From Prorocentrum cordatum (taxonomy: Eukaryota > Sar > Dinophyceae > Prorocentrales > Prorocentraceae), in assembly GCA_963575745.1 (NCBI GenBank), contig CAUYUJ010014625.1:1-64000 (forward strand): a stretch of DNA of 64,000 nt. Direction: 5' to 3'. Shown in pieces: positions 50,796 to 61,654 of this stretch (its first letter is position 1; each line of letters starts with the position of its first letter). Made by a program: the position numbers and the translations under genes. Under the pieces are notes generated by a model. That model was not told where the DNA came from and did not search any database. It saw only the letters and a list, made by a program, of their open reading frames with translations.

Positions 50796-52159
50796 ATGCC
50801 TTGTTCCACAGGGGAACACGTGGATATCGCTAGTCCGCGGCTTGCATTCGAGTGTTTTCTGGCCCAATCAGTCTGCCCTGGTCGGTGCCTGCAGTCTGCT
50901 CTGGTGTGCTGTGGCTGGCCGTGGCCGGCGTGATGGTGGCGCTCGCGGCGACGATGGTGGTGACCGCCAACGCCGCGGAGGAGGTGGCTACTCCGTGTGC
51001 GCTGCCTGCGGCCACTGGGAGTACGACCGATACGGGAACTGGTGCTGCTCGAAGTGTGGAGGCAGTTACCTGGCGAGCGGCGCAGATCCCGAGGCAGGCG
51101 GCAGTGCGCAGGCTGGTGCTGGGCAAGAGGCTGGACTCGCCAAGCAGCTCAGTGACCTTGCCGCCCTGCACCCCTCCATCGCCGCGACGCTGCACGCTGC
51201 CATTCAGAGGCGGCTGCAGCTGATGCTCAGGCAGCTACACCGCCAGAGCCCGTCAGTGCGAACGAGCTGGGAAAGAAGGTGGCGGCACGCCAGACGGAGC
51301 TGCCGAAGGAGGTCGAGAAGGTGGCGCGGGCAGAGCGCATCGCCCAGGCTGAGGTCGAAGCACGTCTGGCAGCTGCCAACAAACATCGTGACGCCCTACA
51401 GCAGGCAGAGGCTTCACATGCCTCGGCTGTGGGTTGGCTGGCCCAGTGCCAACAGGAGACGAGAGCTGCGCAGGAGACCAAGCAGTTGTTCTCCGCTGAG
51501 GCCTACCGTGAAGAGTGCAGGCGTGAAGAGCGCCGCCAGGCCGATACCGCGCTGCAGCACGGCGACGCGCGGCGGCTGCTGCTCCTGCGGGCGCGGCTGC
51601 GCCTGGTGGGGCAGGCGCGCCTTGGGCTCCACATGCGCCAGGCCCGCAGCCGCCTGCACAGGTGCATGCTGCTGACGCTGGTGTTCGCGGGGAAGCTGCT
51701 GGATCGGGTGCGCTGCCACAGCCGCCGCCCAATTTCACGAGCATGGGTGAGCCAGAACTTCGTGCGCGGTGCCAGCTACATGATCAGCAGTACCAGTTCT
51801 GGCAAGCGGCGCAGCAGATGCGTGTCGCACGTGAACGTGATGATGATGAGTTGTCTGATGTTGCCTCTGATTTGGGCACAGATCGCCTCGATGAGCTACG
51901 TGAACTCAAGATGCGAGCCATCGAACAGCCCTTGCAGGAGGCTGAGCGAGATCGGCTTGAGGAGCTGCTCAGCAAGCAAGCTAATCAGAAGGCCGCCAAG
52001 CGTGCTCGTGTGGTGCGGTCCGATGCGACGGCGACCTTCAACCGCATGCTGCAGCAGTTCCAGCCTCGAGTGGGAGCTGTACCAGATGGAGATCGTGGGC
52101 CCGCAGCTGCGGGAGGACCAGGAGCTGGCGCTGCAGGCGAACGAGTGTCTTCTTCCTAG
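50796..52159 (+). pseudogene. ORF1 region of the LINE: zinc ribbon and coiled coil
   Basis: An ATG follows the leader directly, but that frame stops after about 45 codons. The better frame has YSVCAACGHWEYDRYGNWCC and SKCGG, a four-cysteine zinc ribbon near 50995-51065. After a shift near 51220 comes a long charged helix (EVEKVARAERIAQAEVEARL), and after another near 51520 a second helical region (DELRELKMRAIEQPLQEAER). Zinc ribbon plus coiled coil suits an RNA-binding, self-associating ORF1 protein, by analogy with other LINEs. Confidence 0.6.
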
Positions 52160-52224
52160 CCCTGATCGAGGTGAAGGTCGAGGCGCTGGAGGCGGCGCGA
52201 GGCCTAGCAGGCCCCTGAGCCGCC

Positions 52225-53123
52225 ACCGCCTGCAGCTAGCGCCAAATACAGTCGATTTCCTGTTCTGCAATATCACGAGTTGGAATGCGGTTTCATTGTC
52301 TTTCGCCCAGGAAGTGAAGCCGATTTGTGATGGATTTTTTTTGGCGAGCATCGAATGCCCACCGATGCCTGTAGTCTTGCTAAACGGAAGTGTAATCAGA
52401 TGAGGTGGAGGCCCCGCTTCACCCTTGCCACCCGCTCCCCTGGATGGGGGCCTGCACCGTGGGGGAGTAGGGGCCGTAGTGAGTAGAGGTCTTTGTTTCA
52501 GGCGTTTCCTTGCTTCGGATTCGTCCCTCCTGGACCAGGGCTCTGGAAGCCACTGGCAGTTTTTGCAGCTTAAAACCAAGCAAGCTGTTCTTGCTGTAGG
52601 AGTGTGTTACTTAGATGATGGCCTGGGTGTAAGTGGGGTGAATATTGATCGGTTGCGTGAGATCTCTGGGCTCGTGGGCGCATCAACTATCCCTTGGATC
52701 CTCATGGGCGACTTTAACATCCCGGTTACGGGCCTTGACTTGGGCGGTTTCCCTAAATTGCGCCATACTCGTGCCATCAAACCTGAAGGAGTTGAATTTA
52801 CCTGTGCCCAGTGGAGGGGATCACTTTTTGATTACGTGGTGGCCTCTGTAGATATCGCTGATTATTTGCGCGTGGCTAAATATGACCCCTCCCCTTTCAA
52901 GACCCGCGCCTGCCTTGCGGTGTCTTTGACGCGCACAGTGGTCGAGCAGGAGCTGTGGCGGCGTCAGCGTGCACCTTCTTTCCCGCCACGCTTTGGACCC
53001 GACCTACCTTGGACTCAGTATCTAGAGCAGGTGGCAGAGCATGATATCCTTCCCCTTCAGTTTTTGGCTGAGAAGTTGTTGCCGCATGTCGCTGAGAATG
53101 CGTCGTCTGACCTCTCGTTGTAG
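52225..53123 (+). pseudogene. APE-type endonuclease of the LINE
   Basis: FLFCNITSWNAVSLSFAQEV is the N-terminal N-x-x-S-W-N strand, HRGGVGAVVSRGLCF the middle strand, WILMGDFNIPV (52707-52718 for Gly-Asp-Phe-Asn) carries the catalytic Asp and Asn, and GSLFDYVVASVD the next strand. A TGA at 52401-52403 splits the domain in frame, and the expected active-site Glu and final Ser-Asp-His are not clear. The enzyme would nick target DNA for target-primed reverse transcription. Confidence 0.7.
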
Positions 53124-53153
53124 TACTCACTCTGGAGCAAGGCCACTGCGAAT

Positions 53154-53888
53154 ATGTATTTGACCAGGGCCTCGGCGCGCGAGCTTGCCCCTCCTGAAGG
53201 ATCCAGAGGTGCGCGCCCTATTTTCCAGTTCGGGAAAGTTGGGCGACGGGGTGTTTGTGGAGAAAGCTTTCGGCAACCTTCGCCCTGTCTCTGGGCCCAT
53301 GTTTCTCAGAAGTTCTGGGGGTATCGAATTACTAGTGCAAAACGTTCTTGGACGTCGTGTGCTATCCTGAGGGGTATCCTAGCTGGCCTTGCTCCTCGGG
53401 TGGCTGAGTTTCATGTAGCAGGATATGCGCGGGCCCCTGAATGGTGGCGGGCTCACTTGTCTAGCCTGCCCCAGGGTCTGGACGATCTTAATTTGCTGTC
53501 CGATGCGATTAGCGCTACTCTGACTAAGGCGTGGAGCGCTGCGCGTGCGGAGACTAAGGCTGGCATGAAGCAGTGGCTCTTTGAAGGCGCTGCCTCGGGG
53601 AGCGAAGCGAGTCCACTCGTGGCTGCGGCGCGACCGAGGTGCCGACCTCGAAGTTGTAGTAGCACCAGCTGACGCGCATCAGCTCCCTGATGAGATGATG
53701 AGATACCGCGAGGACTTTTGGGGTAAATTCTGGAAGGCCGAAGGGGGCAAACGCGAGCAGCTGTCTGGGGTCTTGGATGCCCTCCGGCCTTTGGCCCTGG
53801 GGTCCTTGGAGGATCTTGAACCTCTGGAACCAGGAGATATTCAGAGAGCTGCTCGTCTTTTCCACGAGGACACTCGCCGCCTGATGCA
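53154..53888 (+). pseudogene. Linker between endonuclease and RT of the LINE
   Basis: Two frames: one with PEWWRAHLSSLPQGLDDLN and KAWSAARAETKAGMKQWLF, then from about 53600 VHSWLRRDRGADLEVVVAP and YREDFWGKFW. Resembles the connecting region ahead of the RT in dinoflagellate LINEs. No catalytic role. Confidence 0.55.
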
Positions 53889-55595
53889 GTGAAGTCGTAC
53901 GCCCACCTCCTTAATAGTTGTGCGAATCGGCTCATGTGGCCGACGCAGATTTTGTCGGGCATCATAGCGTTGCTGCTTACGTCGGCTGAGAGCGAAAGAC
54001 CTGTGTGCAAGTGTCCCTCCCTGTACCGCGTGTATTGCAAGGCTCGTGGAGGCCATATTGAAGATTGGCCTCTGGCCCAGGTCAACCATTGGGACACTGC
54101 GATCCGAGGGTCTTCGGCGCTGCAGGCTGCGCTTAACCGAGAGCTAGGCCATGAGATGACCAGATATCTGGGGTTGTGCTCGGTCGGAGCTTATTGGGGC
54201 CTTAAGAAGTTCTTTGACGCTGTCGACCCTTGTCGCCTTGCTGGACTCGCCGTGAAAATTTGTTATCCTCTGTTCCTCCTGTATTTGGGGGTAGTGATGC
54301 ATGAAGCTCCGCGTATCGTCGAGGTCCAGGGTTTTTGTTCTGACCTCATACCCACGGGCATGGGCATCTTGCCTGGTTGTGGCCAATCCATGCCGTGGAT
54401 TAAGATTTACTTGTATGATATACTGGACCAGGCGCACGCCTCCTTCTTGCCAGTCCGCGTCAAGGGATACGTGGACGATATCACTCAGACGCAGCAGGGA
54501 TCCCGTGAGGAAGTTCTTGCCGCATTCGTGCCGGCCGCTTTGCACTTGTGCCGCGAGCTGGAGGCTGCTGGCACCGTTATTGCTGACAAAAGTACGTTGT
54601 TGGTCTCCCGCACAGAGCTCGGAGCCGAGATCACGCAGATGTTTGCTTCGGTCAACCCACCAATTCAGTGGAAAGACTCGGTCCGAGATCTGGGGGTCAT
54701 GTCTTCTGCAGGTCTCCGCCGTAACATGAGTAAGTTGCGACGGCGGCGTGCTACTGCTTACCGCAAGAGCCAAATGGTGAGTGTTCTTGCTCGGCTTGTT
54801 GGTCGAGCTAGCAAGCTGCATAAGCCTGGGGTCCTGGCAGCGGGGTCGTGGGGCCATGAGGTCCCGGGGCTTTCTCCTGGGCAGGTGAAGTCGATGCGCG
54901 CTCAGGCTGCCACGTGCTCTGGGTTGTGGGCCCCTGGGGCTTGCACCGCCACTTTGCTTGGCTTCTTGGGGGCTGCGAAGGATGACCCCCAGTTTAGGCT
55001 TCGCTATGAACAGCTCAATGGATGGGCCTTGGCTTGGGCTGACCTTGGTCATAAATCTCGCAGGTTATGCGCTGAGGTTTGGATTAGGATATGTACTAAG
55101 ATGGGTCAGATCAAGTACCGTTGGCAGGTTGTTCGAGGGCCGATGGCGGCCACGATAGCTGCGCTTCGTGATCTAGGCTGGCAGGCTGAGTCACCAGGGT
55201 TCTGGCGTGCTGAGGATTCGGTTTTAAGGTTGAAGGATGGTGCTTTCCCTTTCCAGCTTTGGGGTGCGCTTTCGAAGACGTGTTCTGCTGAGTCCTGGGG
55301 TCAGGCTTCGAAGCACTTCTGTGGTACAGGCCTGGAAAGAGGAGTTGATTTTACCCCTGTGCGGCGCTGTTTGGCCAGGCTTGCTCGTGACGGCGAGCAC
55401 GAGTCAGCTGGCATGTTGTGCAATGTGCTCATTGCCGCTTTTTGGCCTGGAGAGCGATTGCACGCTGCTGGTTACGCTTCTGCTAGTAATGGGCTCTGTG
55501 GGAGATGCGGAGAAGCTCCTGAGTCCCCGTTGCATCGACACTGGCAGTGCGTGTGCAATCGTGCTATCCCTGACCACACGATTGAAAAATACTGA
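53889..55595 (+). pseudogene. Reverse transcriptase of the LINE, first catalytic Asp lost
   Basis: 568 open codons. LMWPTQILSGIIALL and ESERPVCKCPSLYRVYCKAR are fingers motifs. Motif A reads YWGLKKFFDAVD: Gly (GGC, 54198-54200) sits where the first catalytic Asp belongs, one G-to-A transition from GAC. Motif B is GILPGCGQSM. Motif C is GYVDDITQ (Asp 196 and 197, 54474-54479). VRDLGVM is the D/E region. The thumb region is long, and near the end GLCGRCGEAPESPLHRHWQC is a CCHC-like zinc motif typical of such LINEs. The frame then shifts near 55585. The missing Asp makes catalysis unlikely even if frames were intact. Confidence 0.75.
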
Positions 55596-56520
55596 CTTCC
55601 TGGCTCCCAGGGCCATCGCCGAAAATCATAAGGTGAGTTGTTGGTGTCGTGGGCGCCCGTCTCTGGGCGACTCCTTAGGGCTCCTTCCCCTTCCTCCGCG
55701 GTTCGTTTGGGGTCGGGGAAGGTGCGTTAAGGGGGAGCTCATACGTGGGGGCGTCTGGGGTGTTGATGGTTCTGGAGGCAAATACTCGAAGGATTGGAGG
55801 TTAATGCGATGTGGATGGTCCTTCGTGCACCTTGGCCCCGACGGCAGGATAGATGCTGCGCGGTGTGGATCTGTGCCGCGCGCGCTTCAGTCTTCTCCGG
55901 GGGCCGAGCGCTATGCTCTGATCGAGCTGATGCGAGCTAGTGTCGGTGACGTTCGAGTTTATTGTGACTGCCTGTTGGTCGCGAAGGGCGCCAGAAAAAA
56001 GTTTGCGGTCGAAGAGGAAATCTAGTATGCTGGACTTGTGGGCTGAATTTCATGATGTGCTTTCCGAAGGTCAGGGTTCGCTCCGACTGATCTGGGCCAA
56101 AGGACACCCCACCCAAGCCCAGGCCGATAACATGTTTTTACCTGATGTAGAAGTGTATTTAAACCAGGCTGCGGACCGCATTGCTGATTGGGCTGCTGAG
56201 AAGGCCCAGTTAAGTGAGGATCACGTTTCCCTGATTGTGCGGGCTGATGAGCTTGCCGTGCAAATTTTAACCAGGATCCTGGCCGTGCAGCGTGAAGTTT
56301 TGTTTTCCTCGGAGCGTGAGAAGAGTGGACTCCGTGGGCCGCGGCGAACTCGCGGAGTAGTCTCCTTTCTTTCCGAACGGATTTGCAGGTTGAGAGATGC
56401 GGGCCACGAGCCCGCTGTGCAGAAAGCATGCATCGAGTGCAAGCAGTGTGGACTGAATTTTAGCCTGAGAGGCCAGCTGGCGTGCTTCTGGCCCACGCCG
56501 TGTAAGCCTCGGTGTATCAT
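55596..56520 (+). pseudogene. RNase H and zinc-finger part of the LINE
   Basis: In one frame TDFLAPRAIAENHKVSCWCR leads to VWGVDGSGGKYSKDW (first catalytic Asp), GAERYALIELMRAS (Glu) and VRVYCDCLLVAKGARKKF (Asp). After a shift near 56010 come LRLIWAKGHPTQAQADN and YLNQAADRIADWAAEKA with the closing Asp. Then CIECKQCGLNFSLRGQLACF forms a cysteine cluster. All acidic residues of RNase H are visible, so this domain is intact apart from the shift. Confidence 0.75.
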
Positions 56521-56923
56521 CCAGCAGCGAGTCCAGCTGCTTGCGCCGCGGGAGGCGAGGGGTGACACGGGCGTGGACCCCGCCCCTGCTGCCCTGGGGC
56601 CGTCGGGCTTGTGTGGGGAAGCCCTGGATCACCCCTTGGCCGACCGCTGTCACCCCTCCCACCGACTGGCGGCGCAGCGAGGTGTTCTGTTTTGCACTGT
56701 CTGTGGAGGATTTTGCACAGTTGCTCCTCCCCGCATCCTGAATCGAGAGTGCGGGGACCCAGCCCGAGGGCCATGCCCTCGAAGGCCGGGCGCGAGGTGC
56801 TGTCGCGCCTGTTCAGGGGGGTGCCACCAAAGTCGGGCACCTCTTTCCCTGATTTGGCGTGAATGTGAAGAAGCGGCCTGCCTTGAGCAGGACCCCCGCC
56901 GTAGATAGAATTAGAATTAGAAT
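56521..56923 (+). pseudogene. C-terminal zinc motif, 3' UTR and tail of the LINE
   Basis: HRLAAQRGVLFCTVCGGFCT and ILNREC give C-x2-C and a later C. A frame change then yields LSRLFRGVPPKSGTS, a closing motif seen in such LINEs. About 40 bp of UTR follow, then a six-base AGAATT repeat tail. Confidence 0.6.
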
Positions 56924-56936
56924 CCCTCCTCATCCT

Positions 56937-57224
56937 CCTCCTCCTTTCTCGCCTTCCTCCCCGCCGCAGGCCGTCAGGCGGGGCGGCCTCCAGGGGGGGG
57001 GCCCCAAATGCGGGCGGCAGTTCGCCCGCGGTCCGCAGGCGCCGCAGCGGCACGTGCGCGCCCGCAGCCGGCGCCCGCAGCGGCCCGATGGCAGGGAGCC
57101 ATGTCTCTCCCTGGCCTGCTACTCCGCACGAGAGGGACTAGCCTTCTAGTCTACCAGGCCTCGAGTACCCTCGCAGCCGCATCATCGGTTACGCATGCGC
57201 CCTCGGGGTCAGATGGCGGCAAAA
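56937..57224. other. GC-rich stretch without recognised gene
   Basis: GCCGCAG and CGCCCGCAGC words and a G-run at 56992. No domain. Confidence 0.4.
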
Positions 57225-57416
57225 AAGTTGGGACGACGACGACGACGACGACGACGCGGCGTTGCAGAAACCCGCCGCCAGCAGGCACCGCCGCACGCCC
57301 CAGCCGCGCCCGCCGGCTGGTCCGGCGCGCCCGCGCCCGGCGCTGAGTCCGTGCCGGAGGCCGCTCCAGCCGCCTCGCACTTCGCCGGCGGCGGTAGCGG
57401 CGGACGTTGGCGACGA

Positions 57417-57476
<60 letters not shown>

Positions 57477-57660
57477 CGGAGGCGGCTACGACGACGGCGG
57501 CGAGGCGGCGATGACGACGGCGGAGGCGGCGGCGGCAAGGCGGCGACGACGACAGCGGAGGCGGCGACGCCTACGGCGACGCGCACGACGGCAGCGGCAG
57601 CGACGGCGACGGCGACGGCCACAGTGACGGTGACGACAACGCCCCCAGACCTCAGACGTC
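57225..57660. repeat. GAC triplet arrays and CGGCGGAGGCG repeats
   Basis: (GAC)n at 57229-57257 and 57411-57474, then degenerate CGGCGAGGCGGCGACGAC-type DNA. Poly-Asp, poly-Arg and poly-Val readings are artefacts. Confidence 0.9.
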
Positions 57661-57985
57661 GTGATGTCTGTTCGACCCCGACATGTTTCGTCGATTACGG
57701 CCTCCAGAGGCCCACGGGCCCACGGTCCGGTGTGAGAGACTAGTCCCAGGAAAGAAGCTGGGAGTCCATGGGGCCAACGCATTGACAGAATCACGGCATC
57801 GGAGGCGTTTGACGTTGCCGCCGGTGTCGCTGTCGTCGTCGACAGCAACGCGACCCTCGATCCTCGATGATGGGTGTCAGCCAGGTTCCACCGCGCGCGC
57901 CAGAGGCTCCTGAGATCCTGGCGCCGCCTACACCAGGCAATGTTGCACCACTTCGGGCCCCAGAGCCCTCACGAATCGATCTGGC
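57661..57985. other. Unassigned stretch
   Basis: No feature recognised. Small overlapping ORFs only. Confidence 0.4.
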
Positions 57986-57989
57986 TCGA

Positions 57990-58210
57990 GATGCGCCAAA
58001 AAGATCGCCGCCGCCGCCCGTCTCCTGGGTCTGCTTGCCAGTCTGGCGGCTATGTCGTCGCCGTCGCCGCCCTGTCGCCGCCTCGTCGCCGCCTGTCGTC
58101 TGGGCCTGTCTGTCGGTCTGGCGGCTATGTCGTCGCCGTCGCCGCCCCATCGCGCCCCGTCGCCGCCCGTCGTCTGGGCCTGACCGCTGGTCTGGCAGCT
58201 ATGTGGCACC
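57990..58210 (+). repeat. Two-and-a-half-copy repeat of about 85-95 bp
   Basis: CTGGCGGCTATGTCGTCGCC at 58040 and 58121 and a shortened CTGGCAGCTATG near 58190, with GTCGCCGCC and GTCTGGGCCTG around them. Confidence 0.8.
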
Positions 58211-58384
58211 ACATCGATTGCATAACATCGGTTGCATAACGGGGATTGCACAGCAGAGACTGCGTCACATATTTTCTCTTATCTAAAAAGAGAATATTTA
58301 ATATGTTATATACAGATGATTCTGCCCCATCGTCCATCCGAAATATGAGTTCATACCATCCCTGCCCAACCGGTATGGATCCCC

Positions 58385-58660
58385 CCGTCATCCTCTTGAA
58401 AATAAAATGCGCGCACACTCGTTTATCAAACATCAGCAGTTTTCAAACGTCACTTGCACGCGCGCGTCGTCGCGCGCGAAACCCCAGGTTTCGGAAGGAT
58501 TTCAACATCGAGTGTCCAATAATCATAGTTGTTTAAATAAAAATGGTCTCGCAACACGGCTGTTCAAACACAATTTGCGTTTTTTTGTTCAGCAGTTTGA
58601 AGACATACTGCCAAACGGGTTCGCGCGCGCGCATGTCGAAATTGTTCGAACGATGTTGCG
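58385..58660 (+). repeat. Distant relative of module F2
   Basis: AT-richer DNA with CGCGCGCG blocks. Shares CGCGCGCGCATGTCGAAAT with 18793-18813 and a GGTTTCGGAAGGATTT word like the reverse complement of the F2 motif ATCCTTCCAAAACC. Confidence 0.45.
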
Positions 58661-58666
58661 CGGAGA

Positions 58667-58925
58667 GGCCCAAGCTATAGGAACGGACGTGCATAAAACA
58701 CTACGGATTGGAGCCGCAGGAGAGAGAATCTTTAGGAACGCACGTAAAACACCAAGGACTCCCCCAGGGGAGGTCCGATCTCTAGGAACTTAATTTCGTT
58801 AAACACTTAGGATTGGATGCGCGGGAGAATGACACTCGATAGAAACAGACGTAAACCACTAAGGATTCGTGCTCCAGGGGAGGCACAATGTATAGGAGCA
58901 TACATACAACACATGGGATTGGAGC
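58667..58925 (+). repeat. 55-58 bp tandem repeat, train 1
   Basis: Five units around TATAGGAACGGACGT, AAAACACCAAGGA and GAGCCGCAGG. Starts near 58673, 58729, 58780, 58837 and 58890. Confidence 0.85.
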
Positions 58926-58929
58926 CACT

Positions 58930-59215
58930 CCTGTGGCCTTCTAAGGCCTCCTGCTCCTGGGGCCTCTTGGGGCCTCCTGTTGCCTTCTGGGGCCTCCTGG
59001 TGCCCCTTGGCGCTTCCTGTGGCCTCCTGGGGCCTCCTGGAGCATCCTGGAGCATCCTAAGGCCTTCTGGAGCTTCCTGGTGCCTTCTGGAGCGTCTTGG
59101 GGCATCCCGTGGCCTCTTCTGTCTTCCTGTGGCCTCCTGCTGCCTCCTGGGACACTCTGTTGCCTACTGGGGCCTCCTGGAGCCTGCTGGAGCCGCCTGT
59201 GGCATCCGTGCCCAC
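58930..59215. repeat. CCTCCTGGGGCCTCTTGG minisatellite, train 1
   Basis: Plus-orientation member of the CTTGGGGCC family, mostly the CCTCCTGG variant. Confidence 0.85.
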
Positions 59216-59219
59216 GAGT

Positions 59220-59595
59220 CTGGCCACCAAAACAATCAAAAACCGATCGAGACATCCTCAAAATCTGGCCCCCCTTGGGGGCGAAAATCAGCGCCCCGCT
59301 CGAGACATCTTCAACATCTGCTCCGAAAGCGGAGGATGTCGGATGGTGAAACAGGCAAACCGCTCGAGCCATCCCCGCCAATACCCCCTGCCGTCTCCCC
59401 CTTGGGGGTGCTTAAACCCGCGCCTCGCTCGAGACGTCCTCAAAGTCTGCTCCGACTGCAGAGGATGTCGGGTGGTGAAACAGGCAAGCCGCTCGAGACA
59501 TCCCCGCGATTTGAACGCGAACGGAGGAGTGCAATACCCCCTGGCGACTTCCCCTTGGAGGTGCTGAAACCCGCGCCTCGCTCGAGCCATGCTCA
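59220..59595 (+). repeat. CTCGCTCGAGACATCC tandem repeat, train 1
   Basis: Three units of 110-160 bp with CCCCCTTGGGGGCG hairpins, CGCTCGAGACATCCTCAAA, TCTGCTCCGAAAGCGGAGGA and GAACGGAGGAGTGCAATACC. Confidence 0.85.
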
Positions 59596-59599
59596 GAAA

Positions 59600-59610
59600 T
59601 TGTTCCGCCG

Positions 59611-59695
<85 letters not shown>

Positions 59696-59725
59696 CATCA
59701 TTATCATTCTCATTATCATTATCAT

Positions 59726-59757
<32 letters not shown>

Positions 59758-60060
59758 TCAGCATCGTCATCATCATCATCATCATCAGCAGCAGCATCAT
59801 CATCATCAGCATCGGCAGCATCAGCATCATCAGCAGCATCAGCATCACCATCAGCATCACCAATGTCATCATCGTAGCACAACAAAGCAGTTCATATCAT
59901 GTCATGTCATAACATGGTATGGCATATAATAACATAACATAGTCTAGCATACCATCGTATAGCATGGCTTATCAGTGTACAACATGGCATAGCACACCTT
60001 AATCCAACATAGAGCACATCATACCACAACAAAACATACCATACCATACCATAACAGACC
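59600..60060. repeat. (CAT)n and CATAA/CATAC pentamer tracts, train 1
   Basis: CAT/CAG triplets 59610-59875, then CATGTCATAACATGG-type pentamers to 60060. Confidence 0.95.
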
Positions 60061-60309
60061 ATGGGGGAGGAGGAGGAGGAGGAGGAGGAGGAGGAGGAGG
60101 AGGAGTGAGTAAGTGAAGGAATTGGCGTGGTCGAAGTGATAATTCACTGCGTGGAGCTCCCCATATGTGCATCTATTCGCCAGGACCTGTCCGCCGTGAG
60201 TGTCCAGGCGCAAGAGTTTTCGAATATCAACGAACTTCAGTAGTGACGGTCTGGGAGTAAATCTAATTGTGCACGAGTTGGAGCGTTAATGAGTCTCAGT
60301 AGTACGAGC
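60061..60309. other. (GGA)n and unassigned stretch
   Basis: GGA triplets at 60068-60103. The rest shows no recognised feature. Confidence 0.6.
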
Positions 60310-60641
60310 GCGTCTCTGCGCATGAGCCAGGGGTCTCTTGGGGCCTCCTGGGGCCTCCTGCATGGGGCTTCCTGGAGCCTCCTGGAGCCCCTTAGGGCCT
60401 CCTGGGGCCTCTTGGGACTTCCAGTGGCCTCCTGGGGCCTGCTGGGGCCTCGTGTGACCTCATGGGGCCCTGGAGCCTCCTGGAGCCTCCTGGGGTCTCC
60501 TGGGCAGGATTCGTACCCCAGGAGAGGCCCATTCTATAGGAACAGGCGTGCATAACACATTGCGGATTGTAGCCGCAGGAGAAGGGCAATCTATAGGGGC
60601 ACACGTAAAACACCAAGGACTCGGGCACACATGGAGGCCCA

Positions 60642-60642
<1 letters not shown>
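60310..60642 (+). repeat. Partial train: CCTCCTGGGG minisatellite then 58-bp units
   Basis: 60320-60510 CCTCCTGGGGCCT units, then TATAGGAACAGGCGTGCATA and TATAGGGGCACACGTAAAAC units to 60642. Confidence 0.8.
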
Positions 60643-60684
<42 letters not shown>

Positions 60685-60690
60685 CGTGAT
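60643..60690. repeat. (AT)n(GA)n microsatellite
   Basis: AT at 60644-60667 and GA at 60668-60684. Confidence 0.95.
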
Positions 60691-60742
60691 CCACCGCCGC
60701 TTCACTGTGGAAAATTGCCAACCTTTTCCTCCGGAACCCAGG

Positions 60743-61020
60743 GGTCGCCCCCCCCCCCCCCCCCCTCCGAAAATCCCCCCCCCCCCTGCTGGAACCCCTC
60801 CCCCCCCCCCCCCTCCCCGGCAAAACCCCCCCCCTCCCGTAACCCCTCCCCCCCCCCCCCCCCCCCTCCCCCTCGAAAACCGGGGGGGTCACTACCGGTT
60901 CGAACCCCCCCCCCCCCCCCCCTCCGGATCCGGAAAACCGGGGGGGGTCACTACCGGTTCGAACCCCCCCCCCCCCCTCGAAAACCGGAGGGGGATCACT
61001 ACCGGTTCGAACCCCTCCCT
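60743..61020. repeat. C-tract arm of a 1.1-kb inverted repeat (left)
   Basis: Runs of 6-19 C separated by short words, with three copies of TCACTACCGGTTCGAACCCC (about 60890, 60948 and 60997). Reverse complement of 61655-61806. Confidence 0.9.
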
Positions 61021-61029
61021 ACCCCCCCA

Positions 61030-61640
61030 CTCACCGCCAGCAAACGACTCCCGGTCCCTACCACCGTCCGCATCACATCCTCCACTGTTGTTCCCAGCAC
61101 CACTGTCCTCACCACCACTGTCCCCACTGTGTCCCCACCAGTGCCCCCACCACTGTCGCACTGTCCCCACTGTCCCCACCACTGTTCCCACCACGGTTCC
61201 ACTCTCCCCACTGTCTCCACGGCCCCAACCACTGCCCGACTATCCCCACTGTCCCCACTGTCCCACTGACTCCGCCGCTGTCCCACTGAGCTGTCCCACT
61301 GTTCCCACCACTGTCCCCACTGTCCCCACCACTGTCCCCACTGTACCTCTGTCCCATTGTCCCACCGCCGTCCTCGCCACCGCCTTCACCACTGTCCCCA
61401 CCACCATTGTACCCTCCACTGTCCCACTGTTTCCACCTCATTCCCACTGTGCCCACACCGCTGTCCCCACCACCACCGTCCCCACCACTGTCCACTGTCC
61501 CCCCTGTTCCCACCATTGTCCCCACCACTGTCCCCACCACTACCGGCCCTCTACTGTCCCACTGTCCCACTGTCCCCACCACTGTCCCGCTGTCCCCTCA
61601 CCACTGTCCCACCAACACCGTCCCCACCTCTGTCCGCACC
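61030..61640. repeat. CCCCACCACTGT minisatellite loop
   Basis: About 50 degenerate copies of CCCCACTGT/CCCCACCACTGT between the two arms. Confidence 0.9.
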
Positions 61641-61654
61641 CCCACTCGGTTTTC

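Larger units (their letters stand above)
50774..56923 (+). mobile_element. Nearly full-length LINE headed by a spliced leader
   Basis: Order: leader, zinc ribbon and coiled-coil ORF1 region, APE-type endonuclease, RT, CCHC-like motif, RNase H, C-terminal zinc motifs, short 3' UTR and a TAGAATTAGAATTAGAAT tail (about 56905-56923). The leader at the exact 5' edge implies that the element's own RNA was trans-spliced before reverse transcription. Frameshifts near 51220, 51520, 52050, 53600, 53885, 55585 and 56010, a stop at 52401 and loss of a catalytic RT residue make this copy inactive. Flanking CCTCCTCATCC words may be the target duplication. Confidence 0.85.
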
